Of a DNA stretch of 64,000 nt, positions 28,817-36,388 are shown one piece after another. Under the pieces are notes generated by a model. The model saw only the letters and a program-made list of their open reading frames with translations, was not told where the DNA came from and did no database searches. Source of the stretch: Bacillus sp. S/N-304-OC-R1 (lineage in GTDB: Bacteria > Bacillota > Bacilli > Bacillales > Cytobacillaceae); contig NZ_JACWFE010000017.1 of the NCBI RefSeq assembly GCF_019749375.1, forward strand, positions 1 through 64,000, in the 5' to 3' direction. Position numbers and translations under genes: made by a program. Within the stretch, counting starts at the first letter, position 1; each line of letters begins with the position of its first letter.

Positions 28817-30152
28817 AATTCTTCATGATCTCTCCCAAAAAGTCTATATTCCAGCGGCAGCAAATCTAGAAACGCCATTATCCAAAGTCGCTTTTGGATC
28901 TCAATCTATTGAGGCTTCAATCGAAATTCACGAAAAACCATTAATCAGTCTGAGCCATGATGTAGCAGATAAGCTGAAATTTCCTGATTTAAAGGTGCCT
29001 CTTCATATTTTTAGTGATCAGGAATCGCTGTATATCGGGCCGCTTGTTGGAATATTCACATCGGGATTTACTCCCTTCCAGATGCGGCCGATTGGGGAAC
29101 GAAGCCTATTTTTTGCAAAGCTGCTTTCCGTAAAAAAATCAGTCGGTGCCATTCCTTTCGTATTCGGGGAGCAGCATATTAATTGGGATCTAGGAACGAT
29201 AAATGGATTATTTTATGATGGAGGCTGGAAAAACTTTGAGATTCCTTTTCCAAACGTCGTATATGATAGACTCCCAAACCGAAAAAGCGAAAGAAAAGCT
29301 GAGCAAAAAAATATTAAAGAACGTCTGCAATCAGAATATTTAATACCTTGGTATAATCCTGGTTTCTTTAATAAATTAGATATTTACGATCGGCTTATTC
29401 AGGATGATCGGATTGCTAAATTTTTGCCCGAAACTTTGCCTTTTCTATCTTTTTCAGAAATTGAAAGAATGCTTAGTGAATATGGGCATGTCTATATGAA
29501 ACCGATACATGGGAGCCTTGGGCTAGGAATTCATCAAATCCTATACGAAAAGTCAGATAGCTATTATTATTGCCGTTATCGCAATCATCAAGGAGAAAAT
29601 AAGCTGCTGAAATTTAACACCCTTGAAGGATTAATGAAGCAAGTTTTTGCAGGAAAACGATTAAATCGGATGCTCGTTCAGCAAGGCATCCATCTTCTTC
29701 GAATAGATCAGCGCCCAATCGATTTTCGAATTCATACGAATAAAAATAATCATGGTGAATGGGTTGTTACAGCAATTGCCGCTAAGGTAGCTGGTGCTGG
29801 AAGTGTTACCACTCATGTGAGAAGCGGCGGCGTAATTAAAACGATTGCGGAAGTGTTTCCTTCTGAGGAAGAGGAAAAGCAAGTCACCGAAAAATTATCA
29901 AATGCGGCTCTGCTATTAAGTAAGGCATTAGAAGAAAATATGGAAGGAATCATAGGTGAAATAGGCTTTGATCTCGGTATTGACAGGAAAGGCAATGTTT
30001 GGTTGTTCGAAGCTAATTCCAAACCAGGACGATCGATTTTCAAACATCCCCAAATGAAGGAATTTGATTTTCTAACAAGAAAACTTTCCTTATCCTTTGC
30101 TGTTTTTTTAGCTGAAAGGGCTATAATCAAACCAGAGGAAGTTTTTGGATGA
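28794..30152 (+). CDS. yheD: Spore coat-associated ATP-grasp protein YheD
   Basis: 452 residues, matching YheD in length. N-terminal beta domain, then VYMKPIHGSLGLGI, IDFRIHTN and LFEANSKPGRS. The ATG at 28794 follows AAAGGAG; the TTG at 28776 is upstream of that site. Overlaps yheC and the next gene, so the group is one operon. Confidence 0.88.
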   Translation: MRQHYQVEILHDLSQKVYIPAAANLETPLSKVAFGSQSIEASIEIHEKPLISLSHDVADKLKFPDLKVPLHIFSDQESLYIGPLVGIFTSGFTPFQMRPIGERSLFFAKLLSVKKSVGAIPFVFGEQHINWDLGTINGLFYDGGWKNFEIPFPNVVYDRLPNRKSERKAEQKNIKERLQSEYLIPWYNPGFFNKLDIYDRLIQDDRIAKFLPETLPFLSFSEIERMLSEYGHVYMKPIHGSLGLGIHQILYEKSDSYYYCRYRNHQGENKLLKFNTLEGLMKQVFAGKRLNRMLVQQGIHLLRIDQRPIDFRIHTNKNNHGEWVVTAIAAKVAGAGSVTTHVRSGGVIKTIAEVFPSEEEEKQVTEKLSNAALLLSKALEENMEGIIGEIGFDLGIDRKGNVWLFEANSKPGRSIFKHPQMKEFDFLTRKLSLSFAVFLAERAIIKPEEVFG

Positions 30153-31324
30153 AAATTATCTATGATTTAGAACAAAAAGAATGGTTAACCACATCTTCAA
30201 TAGATTCGGTTACTTTTGGAAAAAGGAAGCAGCCTATAAAAAACATTGGTTTTTCGCCGTCAAAAAGTATTACGTTTCATATAGAGGGAAAAAAGGATAT
30301 TACGTTAATTGGCATATTAACTGGAAGAAAAAAAGATAATAAAGTAACTGGAAATGGCCGACTTTTTAAAGAGCTTCAAAAAGAAATTATGAAAAGCGGC
30401 GGGTTATCCGTTGTCTTCACTCCGCAAAATATTAAAGATGATGTAATTGAAGGCTTCCTTTACCAGCCTGAGAGAGATAAATGGTACCCGGTCATTTGTC
30501 CTTTGCCTCATGTTATTTATAATCGAGTGCCGTTTCGCAGACTAGAAAAATCAAAAGCTTTTAAGGATGTTCATCAGTTTTTTAAAAATAATGATATCCC
30601 CTTTTTTAATACATGTTTTCTTGATAAATACGAATTATACCAGATCTTATCACGAGACCCTTATTTTCAGGAGCTCATTCCCGAAACAATGCTCATTAAT
30701 GGGAAGGCTTCTTTTCAAGAGTTTCTGTATAAGCATCGGAAGTTATATTTAAAACCAGCCTTAGGATCAAAAGGAAAGGGCATCTACTGTGTTCATCTAA
30801 ATCTTGATCAAACTATTAGTATGAATGGACTTGAAAACTCCTCAGTACATGAAAGTTTTCATCATTTTTGGATGAAATGGAGCCAAATTCTATTAAAAAA
30901 ATCCTATATTGCTCAAAAAGAGATAAAACCGATTTTGTACAAGGGAAAACGATTTGATTTTCGAATTCTCGTTCATTATTGTAAAAATCGGTATACAATA
31001 ACTGGAATTGGCATTCGTCAATCAGAGGAACAAGATATTACTACCCATATACCAAATGGTGGAAAAATGATACCTTACGAACACTTACAAACGACAGAAC
31101 ATGATCAATTTATAACTAATTTGGCAAAGAAAGCTGGAAAGCTGCTATCAAAACAATTAGGATTTTTTGGAGAGTTTTCTATTGATGCAGGGTTAACTGA
31201 AACTGGAAAATATGTCATTTATGAAATTAATTCAAAGCCAATGCAATTCGATGAACAGGAAATAGAAAAGAAACGTTTTCCAGCATTAGCAAACCTTTTC
31301 ATGGAACTTGCAGGATATAATTAA
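30149..31324 (+). CDS. YheC/YheD-type ATP-grasp protein (fourth of four)
   Basis: 391 residues; begins with an ATGA overlap with yheD. ATP-grasp motifs LYLKPALGSKGKGI, FDFRILVHY and IYEINSKPMQF are present. The N-terminal beta domain is shorter than in YheD. It is more lysine-rich than its paralogues. Probably translated by coupling. Confidence 0.83.
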   Translation: MKIIYDLEQKEWLTTSSIDSVTFGKRKQPIKNIGFSPSKSITFHIEGKKDITLIGILTGRKKDNKVTGNGRLFKELQKEIMKSGGLSVVFTPQNIKDDVIEGFLYQPERDKWYPVICPLPHVIYNRVPFRRLEKSKAFKDVHQFFKNNDIPFFNTCFLDKYELYQILSRDPYFQELIPETMLINGKASFQEFLYKHRKLYLKPALGSKGKGIYCVHLNLDQTISMNGLENSSVHESFHHFWMKWSQILLKKSYIAQKEIKPILYKGKRFDFRILVHYCKNRYTITGIGIRQSEEQDITTHIPNGGKMIPYEHLQTTEHDQFITNLAKKAGKLLSKQLGFFGEFSIDAGLTETGKYVIYEINSKPMQFDEQEIEKKRFPALANLFMELAGYN

Positions 31325-31349
31325 AGGGGCAAATGCCCCCTTTTATTTA
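31323..31349. terminator. Terminator of the ATP-grasp operon
   Basis: AAAGGGGC pairs with GCCCCCTTT, followed by TATTTAT; it reaches the stop of the convergent small gene. Confidence 0.8.
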
Positions 31350-31472
31350 TCTTTTGGCTGGACTAGCTAAAGAACGGAATTGTTCTTTTAACTTTTGGCG
31401 GGATTTGTCGTTTCGTAATAAATAGGCAGCTCCTAGTGCTAAAGTTGTTAATGCAAAAGTATTTCTACTCAT
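31347..31472 (-). CDS. Small basic protein, unknown
   Basis: 41 residues: MSRNTFALTTLALGAAYLLR, then a basic tail ending SPAKR. A strong GGGAGGAAT precedes the ATG. The hydrophobic N-terminal half followed by a charged tail suggests membrane association. No family recognised. Confidence 0.7.
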   Translation of the reverse strand: MSRNTFALTTLALGAAYLLRNDKSRQKLKEQFRSLASPAKR

Positions 31473-31610
31473 AAGAGCATTCCTCCCTTATTGAAATATG
31501 TGTACATACTTCTTCTTCCCTTCATGTCAAAGAAATACACTGGAAAATTAGTGAGTTTTAATTTATTTGTTAAACATGAAGGTGTAAGATGTAGGAAAGG
31601 AGGCAGTGAT

Positions 31611-31823
31611 ATGTTAACACATTTTCAGTACAAGCCTTTATATGAAAATAAACAATTGCCTGGATGGAAAATTTCCTTTTACTACAACAAGCAAAAGTTC
31701 AACGGCATTTATCATCAAAATGGAAAAATTGAATGGACATCAACTGCTCCATACAGGGAAGATGAAATGATGCTTATGGAGCAAATTCATGAATTAATGC
31801 TCTTCCACGTTTATGATCAATGA
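31611..31823 (+). CDS. yheE: YheE family protein
   Basis: 70 residues, tyrosine-rich (HFQYKPLYENKQLPGWKISF), matching YheE and located next to the yheCD block. The ATG at 31611 follows AAAGGAGG; the longer upstream frame has no initiation site. Function unknown. Confidence 0.8.
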   Translation: MLTHFQYKPLYENKQLPGWKISFYYNKQKFNGIYHQNGKIEWTSTAPYREDEMMLMEQIHELMLFHVYDQ

Positions 31824-31885
31824 TGGTATGTTTTCACCTTTCTTTGGAAAAATAAAGCTTGTGATAAACAAAGGAGGCAAAATCC

Positions 31886-32068
31886 ATGACTGATAAGTAT
31901 AAATTTAAAGAAGACTCCCACTATGAAGGAAAAGACAAAGTATTTTTAGATGTTGATCGTATTATTAATGAAGGTTTGTCTGGCGGTTCTGTCCATATGA
32001 GAGAGGATTCGGCTAATATCGAAGAGGCTAGAGACCTTCATGAAGAATCCCCTCCAAACGATAATTGA
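31886..32068 (+). CDS. Small acidic hydrophilic protein, unknown
   Basis: 60 residues rich in Asp, Glu and Lys with no hydrophobic segment. AAAGGAGG precedes the ATG and a strong terminator follows. Composition resembles small spore or stress proteins, but no family is recognised. Confidence 0.7.
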   Translation: MTDKYKFKEDSHYEGKDKVFLDVDRIINEGLSGGSVHMREDSANIEEARDLHEESPPNDN

Positions 32069-32070
32069 GA

Positions 32071-32107
32071 AAAAGCACTTGCTCTCAAAATTAGAGCAAG
32101 TGCTTTT
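32071..32107. terminator. Bidirectional terminator
   Basis: AAAAGCACTTGCTCT pairs perfectly with AGAGCAAGTGCTTTT between two convergent genes. Confidence 0.9.
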
Positions 32108-32120
32108 CTGTTTACGTTGA

Positions 32121-32363
32121 CTATTCTTTAATAAACTTCACTTCATTATGGCCACATACTGAGCATTTCAATAGGTGCGGACACTCTTTATTAGCGTAAT
32201 CAGCCCCATAGCCATTCTCCATTTTCATCAGATCAATAGGCATATATGCACTATAATCATCATAGTAATCCATAATTCTACCCTGATCGTATATAGAACC
32301 GCCGCAAGCTGAACAATTTTCATTGATCTCTTCAAAGCCATTGCAGATTGGACAAACAGCCAT
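32121..32363 (-). CDS. Small zinc-ribbon-like protein
   Basis: 80 residues with CPIC (4-7), CSAC (17-20) and a C-terminal CPHLLKCSVCGH, giving cysteine pairs for one or two zinc sites. The Tyr/Asp-rich middle is unusual. Function unknown. Confidence 0.65.
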   Translation of the reverse strand: MAVCPICNGFEEINENCSACGGSIYDQGRIMDYYDDYSAYMPIDLMKMENGYGADYANKECPHLLKCSVCGHNEVKFIKE

Positions 32364-32440
32364 TCCTTGACCCTCGCTCCATTCTCTTATTATTATTCCT
32401 CTTCTTATCGTACCTAAATCCTTTTCTAGTTATGTGACGA

Positions 32441-32469
32441 TTGACAGGAAACAATTTCCACTATAAAAA
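32441..32469 (+). promoter_or_regulatory. Vegetative-type promoter upstream of the structured RNA
   Basis: Perfect TTGACA (32441-32446), 17-nt spacer and TAAAAA (32464-32469); a TATAAA two bases upstream is an alternative -10. It would transcribe the structured region before the second SASP gene. Confidence 0.5.
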
Positions 32470-32514
32470 TCGAATAAGCCTTGAGAAAATCTCCATAATA
32501 TAGAGTAAACACCG

Positions 32515-32610
32515 CGACACACATTCAACTTTCCCACTAACCGATGGGTTAGACCAGTTAGAGGTAACAAGTTAAATCTTGTGTCGGTGCAACTCCGGCT
32601 AACCCAACCA
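32515..32610 (+). ncRNA. Candidate bistable structured RNA upstream of an SASP gene
   Basis: Two mutually exclusive folds can be drawn. Fold 1: CGACACA (32515) with TGTGTCG (32580), enclosing CTAACC-GATG-GGTTAG (32537-32552). Fold 2 is tRNA-like: TGGGTTA (32545) with TAACCCA (32600), an ACC/GGT arm, ACAAG-TTAAAT-CTTGT (32567-32582) and GTCGG-TGCAACT-CCGGC (32583-32599), followed by ACCA. It is about 10 nt shorter than a tRNA and has no variable loop. No known riboswitch class is recognised. Confidence 0.4.
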
Positions 32611-32615
32611 TACTA
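32609..32615 (+). promoter_or_regulatory. Forespore (sigma G) -10 element candidate
   Basis: CATACTA matches the sigma G -10 (CATnnTA) and lies 28 bp before the SASP start. The -35 position (GTGCA, about 32587) is a poor match. Confidence 0.4.
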
Positions 32616-32642
32616 AAAAAATTTATGAGGAGATGAAACAAT

Positions 32643-32861
32643 ATGAACAACAACACATCAAGCAGAAGCAATTCCTCAAACCAATTACTAGTACCTGGAG
32701 TAGCACAAGCTCTTGACCAAATGAAGTATGAAATTGCAAACGAATTTGGCGTAAACTTAGGTCCAGATACTACATCTCGTGCTAACGGTTCTGTTGGAGG
32801 AGAAATTACAAAGCGCCTTGTTCAAATGGCTGAACAACAGCTTGGCGGTTATCAACAATAA
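32643..32861 (+). CDS. Alpha/beta-type small acid-soluble spore protein
   Basis: 72 residues, closely similar to the SASP at 24323 but with a longer Ser/Asn-rich N terminus. Family signatures [10 protein letters not shown] and [15 protein letters not shown] are intact. Binds DNA in the spore core. GAGGAGATG precedes the ATG. Confidence 0.96.
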   Translation: MNNNTSSRSNSSNQLLVPGVAQALDQMKYEIANEFGVNLGPDTTSRANGSVGGEITKRLVQMAEQQLGGYQQ

Positions 32862-32894
32862 TATTTGTTAAAAACAATTTAATATGATGGCTTT

Positions 32895-32921
32895 AAGCCC
32901 CCCTGTTTAGGGGGGCTTTTT
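32895..32921. terminator. Bidirectional terminator between the SASP gene and fumC
   Basis: AAGCCCCCC-TGTTTA-GGGGGGCTTTTT. Confidence 0.9.
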
Positions 32922-32933
32922 CATTGTTTAACC

Positions 32934-34316
32934 CTAAACCATTTTGGATGGATCAACCCACTCATCAAATTGATCGCTTGTTAAATAACCTGTTTTTAGT
33001 GCAGCATCTTTAAGGGTGCTATTTTCATTAAACGCGAGTTTGGCAATTTCTGCTGCTTTTTCATAGCCAATATGAGGGTTTAAAGCGGTAACAAGCATTA
33101 ATGATCGATTTACATGCTCAGAAATGACCTCTTTGTTTGCCTCTAATCCTGACATGCAATTTTCATTAAACGAATTCATGCCATCTGAAAGAAGGCGAAT
33201 ACTTTGGATTAAGTTAAAAATAATTACCGGCTTAAAAACGTTTAATTCAAAATTACCTTGACTTGCTGCAAATCCAATCGTGGCATCATTCCCAAATACC
33301 TGACAAGCGATCATCGTCAGTGCTTCACTTTGCGTTGGGTTTACTTTTCCTGGCATAATTGAGCTTCCGGGCTCATTGGCAGGGATCGTTAACTCGCCGA
33401 TTCCGCTTCTTGGACCGCTTGCAAGCCATCTGACATCATTGGCAATCTTCATCAGATCAGCTGCCAATGCCTTCAATGCTCCATGAACATGGACAATCTC
33501 ATCATGGCTCGTTAAAGCATGGAATTTATTCGCTGATGAACGAAATGAATGTCCAGTTAGTTTCGATATTTCACCAGCAACCTCATCCCCAAATGATTTA
33601 TCTGCATTTATCCCTGTACCAACTGCAGTTCCGCCAATAGCGAGATCTAGTAAATGATCTATTGCTTCTGAGATCATTTTCTCGTTTTTATCAAGCATCG
33701 CACGCCATCCGCTTATTTCCTGTCCTAGAGTTAATGGCGTTGCATCCTGCAAATGAGTTCTTCCAATTTTAACAATTGATGAGAATGCCTTTTCTTTTTC
33801 GTTAATCGTCTTTTTCAAACTGCGAAGTGCGGGAAGCAGCTTTTCAGCCAATTCAATATATGCTGCGATATGCATTGCAGTTGGGAACGTGTCATTCGAG
33901 CTTTGTGACATATTAACATCGTCATTCGGATGTATTTTCACAGTAGGCTCACCAGTTGTTCCGAGTAATTCATTTGCTCTTCTTGCCACCACTTCATTAA
34001 CGTTCATATTTGTTTGAGTACCACTTCCTGTTTGCCATACAACTAGTGGAAAATGTTCATCAAATTTTCCTTGAGTCATTTCATCTGCAGCCTGGACAAT
34101 TGCCTGTTTTTTTTCATCGGACAGTTTTCCCAGCCGATTATTGACGATCGCAGCCGCATTTTTTATTTTGGCAAATGCATAGATTAACTCCATCGGCATT
34201 TTTTCAATCCCGATTTTGAAATTTTCTTTACTTCTTTGCGTCTGCGCTCCCCAATATTTTTCAGCTGGAACCTTCACTTCACCAAGTGTATCTCTTTCAA
34301 TCCGAAAATTGGTCAT
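32934..34316 (-). CDS. fumC: Class II fumarate hydratase
   Basis: 460-residue fumarase interconverting fumarate and malate in the TCA cycle. The superfamily signature [11 protein letters not shown], the [10 protein letters not shown] segment and [14 protein letters not shown] are present. The ATG at 34316 follows GGAGGAC; GTG at 34319 is in frame. Called citG in B. subtilis. Confidence 0.96.
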   Translation of the reverse strand: MTNFRIERDTLGEVKVPAEKYWGAQTQRSKENFKIGIEKMPMELIYAFAKIKNAAAIVNNRLGKLSDEKKQAIVQAADEMTQGKFDEHFPLVVWQTGSGTQTNMNVNEVVARRANELLGTTGEPTVKIHPNDDVNMSQSSNDTFPTAMHIAAYIELAEKLLPALRSLKKTINEKEKAFSSIVKIGRTHLQDATPLTLGQEISGWRAMLDKNEKMISEAIDHLLDLAIGGTAVGTGINADKSFGDEVAGEISKLTGHSFRSSANKFHALTSHDEIVHVHGALKALAADLMKIANDVRWLASGPRSGIGELTIPANEPGSSIMPGKVNPTQSEALTMIACQVFGNDATIGFAASQGNFELNVFKPVIIFNLIQSIRLLSDGMNSFNENCMSGLEANKEVISEHVNRSLMLVTALNPHIGYEKAAEIAKLAFNENSTLKDAALKTGYLTSDQFDEWVDPSKMV

Positions 34317-34423
34317 CACTTTCGTCCTCCATTTTTCAAAATAAAAAATACATCATTATAATCTATTCCCTATTTTCGAGCTTTTATGGTCAAAAAAAAA
34401 CCACTTGCATGAGCAAGCAGTTT

Positions 34424-34507
34424 TTAGTGTTTTACTACCGTATAACCTATAAAATATCCTAATACCATAATACTCGCAATAACTAATGTAATTGAAAGCT
34501 GTTCCAT
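34424..34507 (-). CDS. Tiny membrane peptide, unknown
   Basis: 27 residues, MEQLSITLVIASIMVLGYFI.. ending YTVVKH, a single hydrophobic helix. AGGGGG lies 8 nt before the ATG, and an imperfect hairpin with a T run follows. Plausible but unproven. Confidence 0.5.
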   Translation of the reverse strand: MEQLSITLVIASIMVLGYFIGYTVVKH

Positions 34508-34626
34508 CCCTACATCCCCCTAAAACTGTTTATACTTTTAAATTAGCATAGAAAAAGGGAGAGGATTATTATGAGTTAGTAACAATTCGTGACAACAAAG
34601 TGACATATTTTTGAACTTTTTATAGG

Positions 34627-34941
34627 TTATTCCACGATTACAGCCGTTCCATAAGCAATGATCTCCGATGCATTTTGCATAACAGCAGATGACTGAAGTT
34701 TCATGCCAATAATTGCATTAGCACCCTTTGATTTTGCATCATCGACCATTCTGCCAATAGCCTTTTGTCTTGCTTCATCCATCATTTCTGTATACTCACT
34801 GATTTCTCCGCCGACAATTGTCCGTAATCCAGCCATTATATCCTTACCAATGTGTTTTGACTGAATGCAGCCTCCACGGACAAATCCTTTTAATTCTTTA
34901 ATTTCTTTTCCAGGCACTGAATCAATAGTTACGATAATCAT
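34627..34941 (-). CDS. YbjQ/UPF0145 family protein
   Basis: 104 residues: MIIVTIDSVPGKEI, GGCIQSKHIGKDIMAG and GANAIIGM are hallmarks of the YbjQ (DUF74) family, putative metal-binding pentamers. GAGGAGG precedes the ATG at 34941. The gene overlaps the end of the small membrane gene upstream by 20 bp, so it may be the last gene of the sigY operon. Confidence 0.87.
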   Translation of the reverse strand: MIIVTIDSVPGKEIKELKGFVRGGCIQSKHIGKDIMAGLRTIVGGEISEYTEMMDEARQKAIGRMVDDAKSKGANAIIGMKLQSSAVMQNASEIIAYGTAVIVE

Positions 34942-35125
34942 CTCTATTTTCCTCCTCTTTATCTTTCTGTCTCTCATTTATTAAGATAATAATAATAATG
35001 ATAAATAGAACACCATAAATAACATATATCAATATCGCCATTTTAATATTTATGAACAGCATTACGATTCCAAGCAATTGACTAATAACAGTGAGCAAAA
35101 GAAGGAATTGCTTAATATTTCCCAA
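34922..35125 (-). CDS. Small membrane protein of the sigY operon
   Basis: 67 residues with two hydrophobic helices and an acidic/basic tail. TTG start; the AGGGGA site is somewhat far (about 11 nt). It occupies the position of yxlE in the B. subtilis sigY operon, but sequence identity with YxlE is not established here. Confidence 0.55.
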   Translation of the reverse strand: MGNIKQFLLLLTVISQLLGIVMLFINIKMAILIYVIYGVLFIIIIIILINERQKDKEEENRDDYRNY

Positions 35126-35139
35126 ACATCATCATTCCC

Positions 35140-35346
35140 CTAATGTTTTGTTTTTTTCTTTTTCCATATTTTCCTCACAAAAATAAGGTAAAAAATAGTA
35201 GGAGAAGGAGCCTGTATTAAACCAAGAATTCCCCATAGCCAGTAGTTATGGCCGTGTTTTCTCGCGTTAATAAACAGAAAGGTACTTTGACTAATTAATA
35301 TAACTGCGACTAAAACAAGTATTGGGACTGAAATTTCTTCATTCAT
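35140..35346 (-). CDS. yxlD: YxlD-like negative regulator of SigY
   Basis: 68 residues, two hydrophobic helices, with HGHNYWLWGILGLIQAPSPT between them. Size and position match YxlD, which with YxlE restrains sigma Y in B. subtilis. Start overlaps the yxlC stop as ATGA. Confidence 0.7.
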   Translation of the reverse strand: MNEEISVPILVLVAVILISQSTFLFINARKHGHNYWLWGILGLIQAPSPTIFYLIFVRKIWKKKKTKH

Positions 35347-35690
35347 GTTTCCTTCACCTTTTTAAAATGCTGAACAGATACATGTGCAATGATAAAGATA
35401 ATAGCCAGCCCTTGTACCGCAACGAAAACCATTGGAACACTGTAAAGAGCAAAGAGAATTCCACTCAAAATAAGCAGTGCTACAATCGCAAAAAGGGATA
35501 CATCAAAAATAAGTTTCTTTTTTAATTTTTGCTTTTCTTCCTCAACTAAATTCTCAAACCATTCTATATTTGGGGAATTCATATTAATACCTTGATCAAC
35601 TGTATCTAAACCTCTCTGGATTTCCTTCATAGTAAATAAAAATTCTTCATCTAATTCCTGATCATCTATTATGTCTTTCTCATTAGTCAT
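35343..35690 (-). CDS. yxlC: YxlC family anti-sigma factor
   Basis: 115 residues: acidic helical N-terminal part (about 1-60) then two transmembrane helices (about 70-90 and 92-108). Corresponds to YxlC (DUF5345), the membrane anti-sigma factor for sigma Y. It overlaps sigY by 8 bp. Confidence 0.75.
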   Translation of the reverse strand: MTNEKDIIDDQELDEEFLFTMKEIQRGLDTVDQGINMNSPNIEWFENLVEEEKQKLKKKLIFDVSLFAIVALLILSGILFALYSVPMVFVAVQGLAIIFIIAHVSVQHFKKVKET

Positions 35691-36207
35691 TTAATTTCAG
35701 CTCCTTCCTGACAGCCATGATTCCATTATGAACTCTTGACTTTACCGTACCAGCGGAAATTTTCAGCAACTCTCCAATCTCATCATAAGAATATCCATAA
35801 TAATGCCTTAAAATGATAGGAACCCTTACATCATCTGATAATTTACCTAAAGCAGATAGAGCATCGTTCCATTCCTCATTCCTTGACTCCAGATGCCACT
35901 TCAACTTCCGATATTGCCCCTCTTCTTGCTGCCAAGCTTTTTCTCTTTTCTTTCTTCGCTGCTGATCAATGTAAAGATTAGTAGCAATTGAAATCAGCCA
36001 AGAGGAAAACTTTGATTTGAATTGATATAACCGAATTTTTTCTACACATTTAGCCATTGTTTCTTGAGCTAGCTCTTCAGCTATATCTGGATTCATCGTT
36101 ACTTTAATTAAATACTTAACTAGAAAGGGATAATTTTTTTGAAAAAGCAAGGCAAGCGCGCGTTTATCTCCAGACTTTGCGCTTAAAATGAGCTCTTTCT
36201 CCTCCAT
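35683..36207 (-). CDS. sigY: ECF RNA polymerase sigma factor SigY
   Basis: 174 residues: region 2 with DIAEELAQETMAKC and FSSWLISIATNLYIDQQRR, and region 4 with GYSYDEIGELLKISAGTVKSRV. The yxlC/yxlD-like genes downstream identify it as SigY rather than another ECF factor. A promoter matching TGAACG/CGTC lies upstream, so it probably activates itself. Confidence 0.83.
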   Translation of the reverse strand: MEEKELILSAKSGDKRALALLFQKNYPFLVKYLIKVTMNPDIAEELAQETMAKCVEKIRLYQFKSKFSSWLISIATNLYIDQQRRKKREKAWQQEEGQYRKLKWHLESRNEEWNDALSALGKLSDDVRVPIILRHYYGYSYDEIGELLKISAGTVKSRVHNGIMAVRKELKLND

Positions 36208-36286
36208 CTGATCTGGTTCCTCTCCTTCATATCATCCCGCTTCTTCACTTTTATAAGATGCAGCAAGTTAGCTGCTTTATAGATAA

Positions 36287-36311
36287 GACGCTTGATAATA
36301 AAATTCGTTCA
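36287..36311 (-). promoter_or_regulatory. Autoregulatory sigma Y-type promoter
   Basis: On the minus strand, TGAACG (36311-36306), a 15-nt spacer and CGTC (36290-36287), with the sigY start about 80 bp downstream. This is the ECF-type -35/-10 pair reported for sigma Y. A GCAGC/GCTGC hairpin (36261-36276) lies in the leader. Confidence 0.7.
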
Positions 36312-36355
36312 TTCATATTATAAATTTTTTTTCCAAAAAAGTATGGAAAAATAAA

Positions 36356-36385
36356 AAAAACTTGGCGTTTAATGCCAAGTTTTTT
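36356..36385. terminator. Terminator of the PBP gene
   Basis: AACTTGGC-gtttaat-GCCAAGTT with A and T runs on the two sides. Confidence 0.85.
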
Positions 36386-36388
36386 GCT

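Noticed and set aside
29813-30130. Minus-strand frame opposite yheD
   Set aside because: Shadow of a conserved ATP-grasp coding sequence.
32505-32520. ACCGCGA, which resembles the end of the T-box sequence
   Set aside because: The GGTGG half, a specifier stem and a following terminator are all missing, and the gene downstream is an SASP.
32580-32600. Cobalamin-riboswitch-like CGGTGCAACTCCGG
   Set aside because: Only this short match is present; the other conserved cobalamin core segments are not, and an SASP gene is an implausible target.
34391-34426. Hairpin after the tiny peptide gene at 34424
   Set aside because: The stem has two internal mismatches, so I did not list it as a separate terminator.
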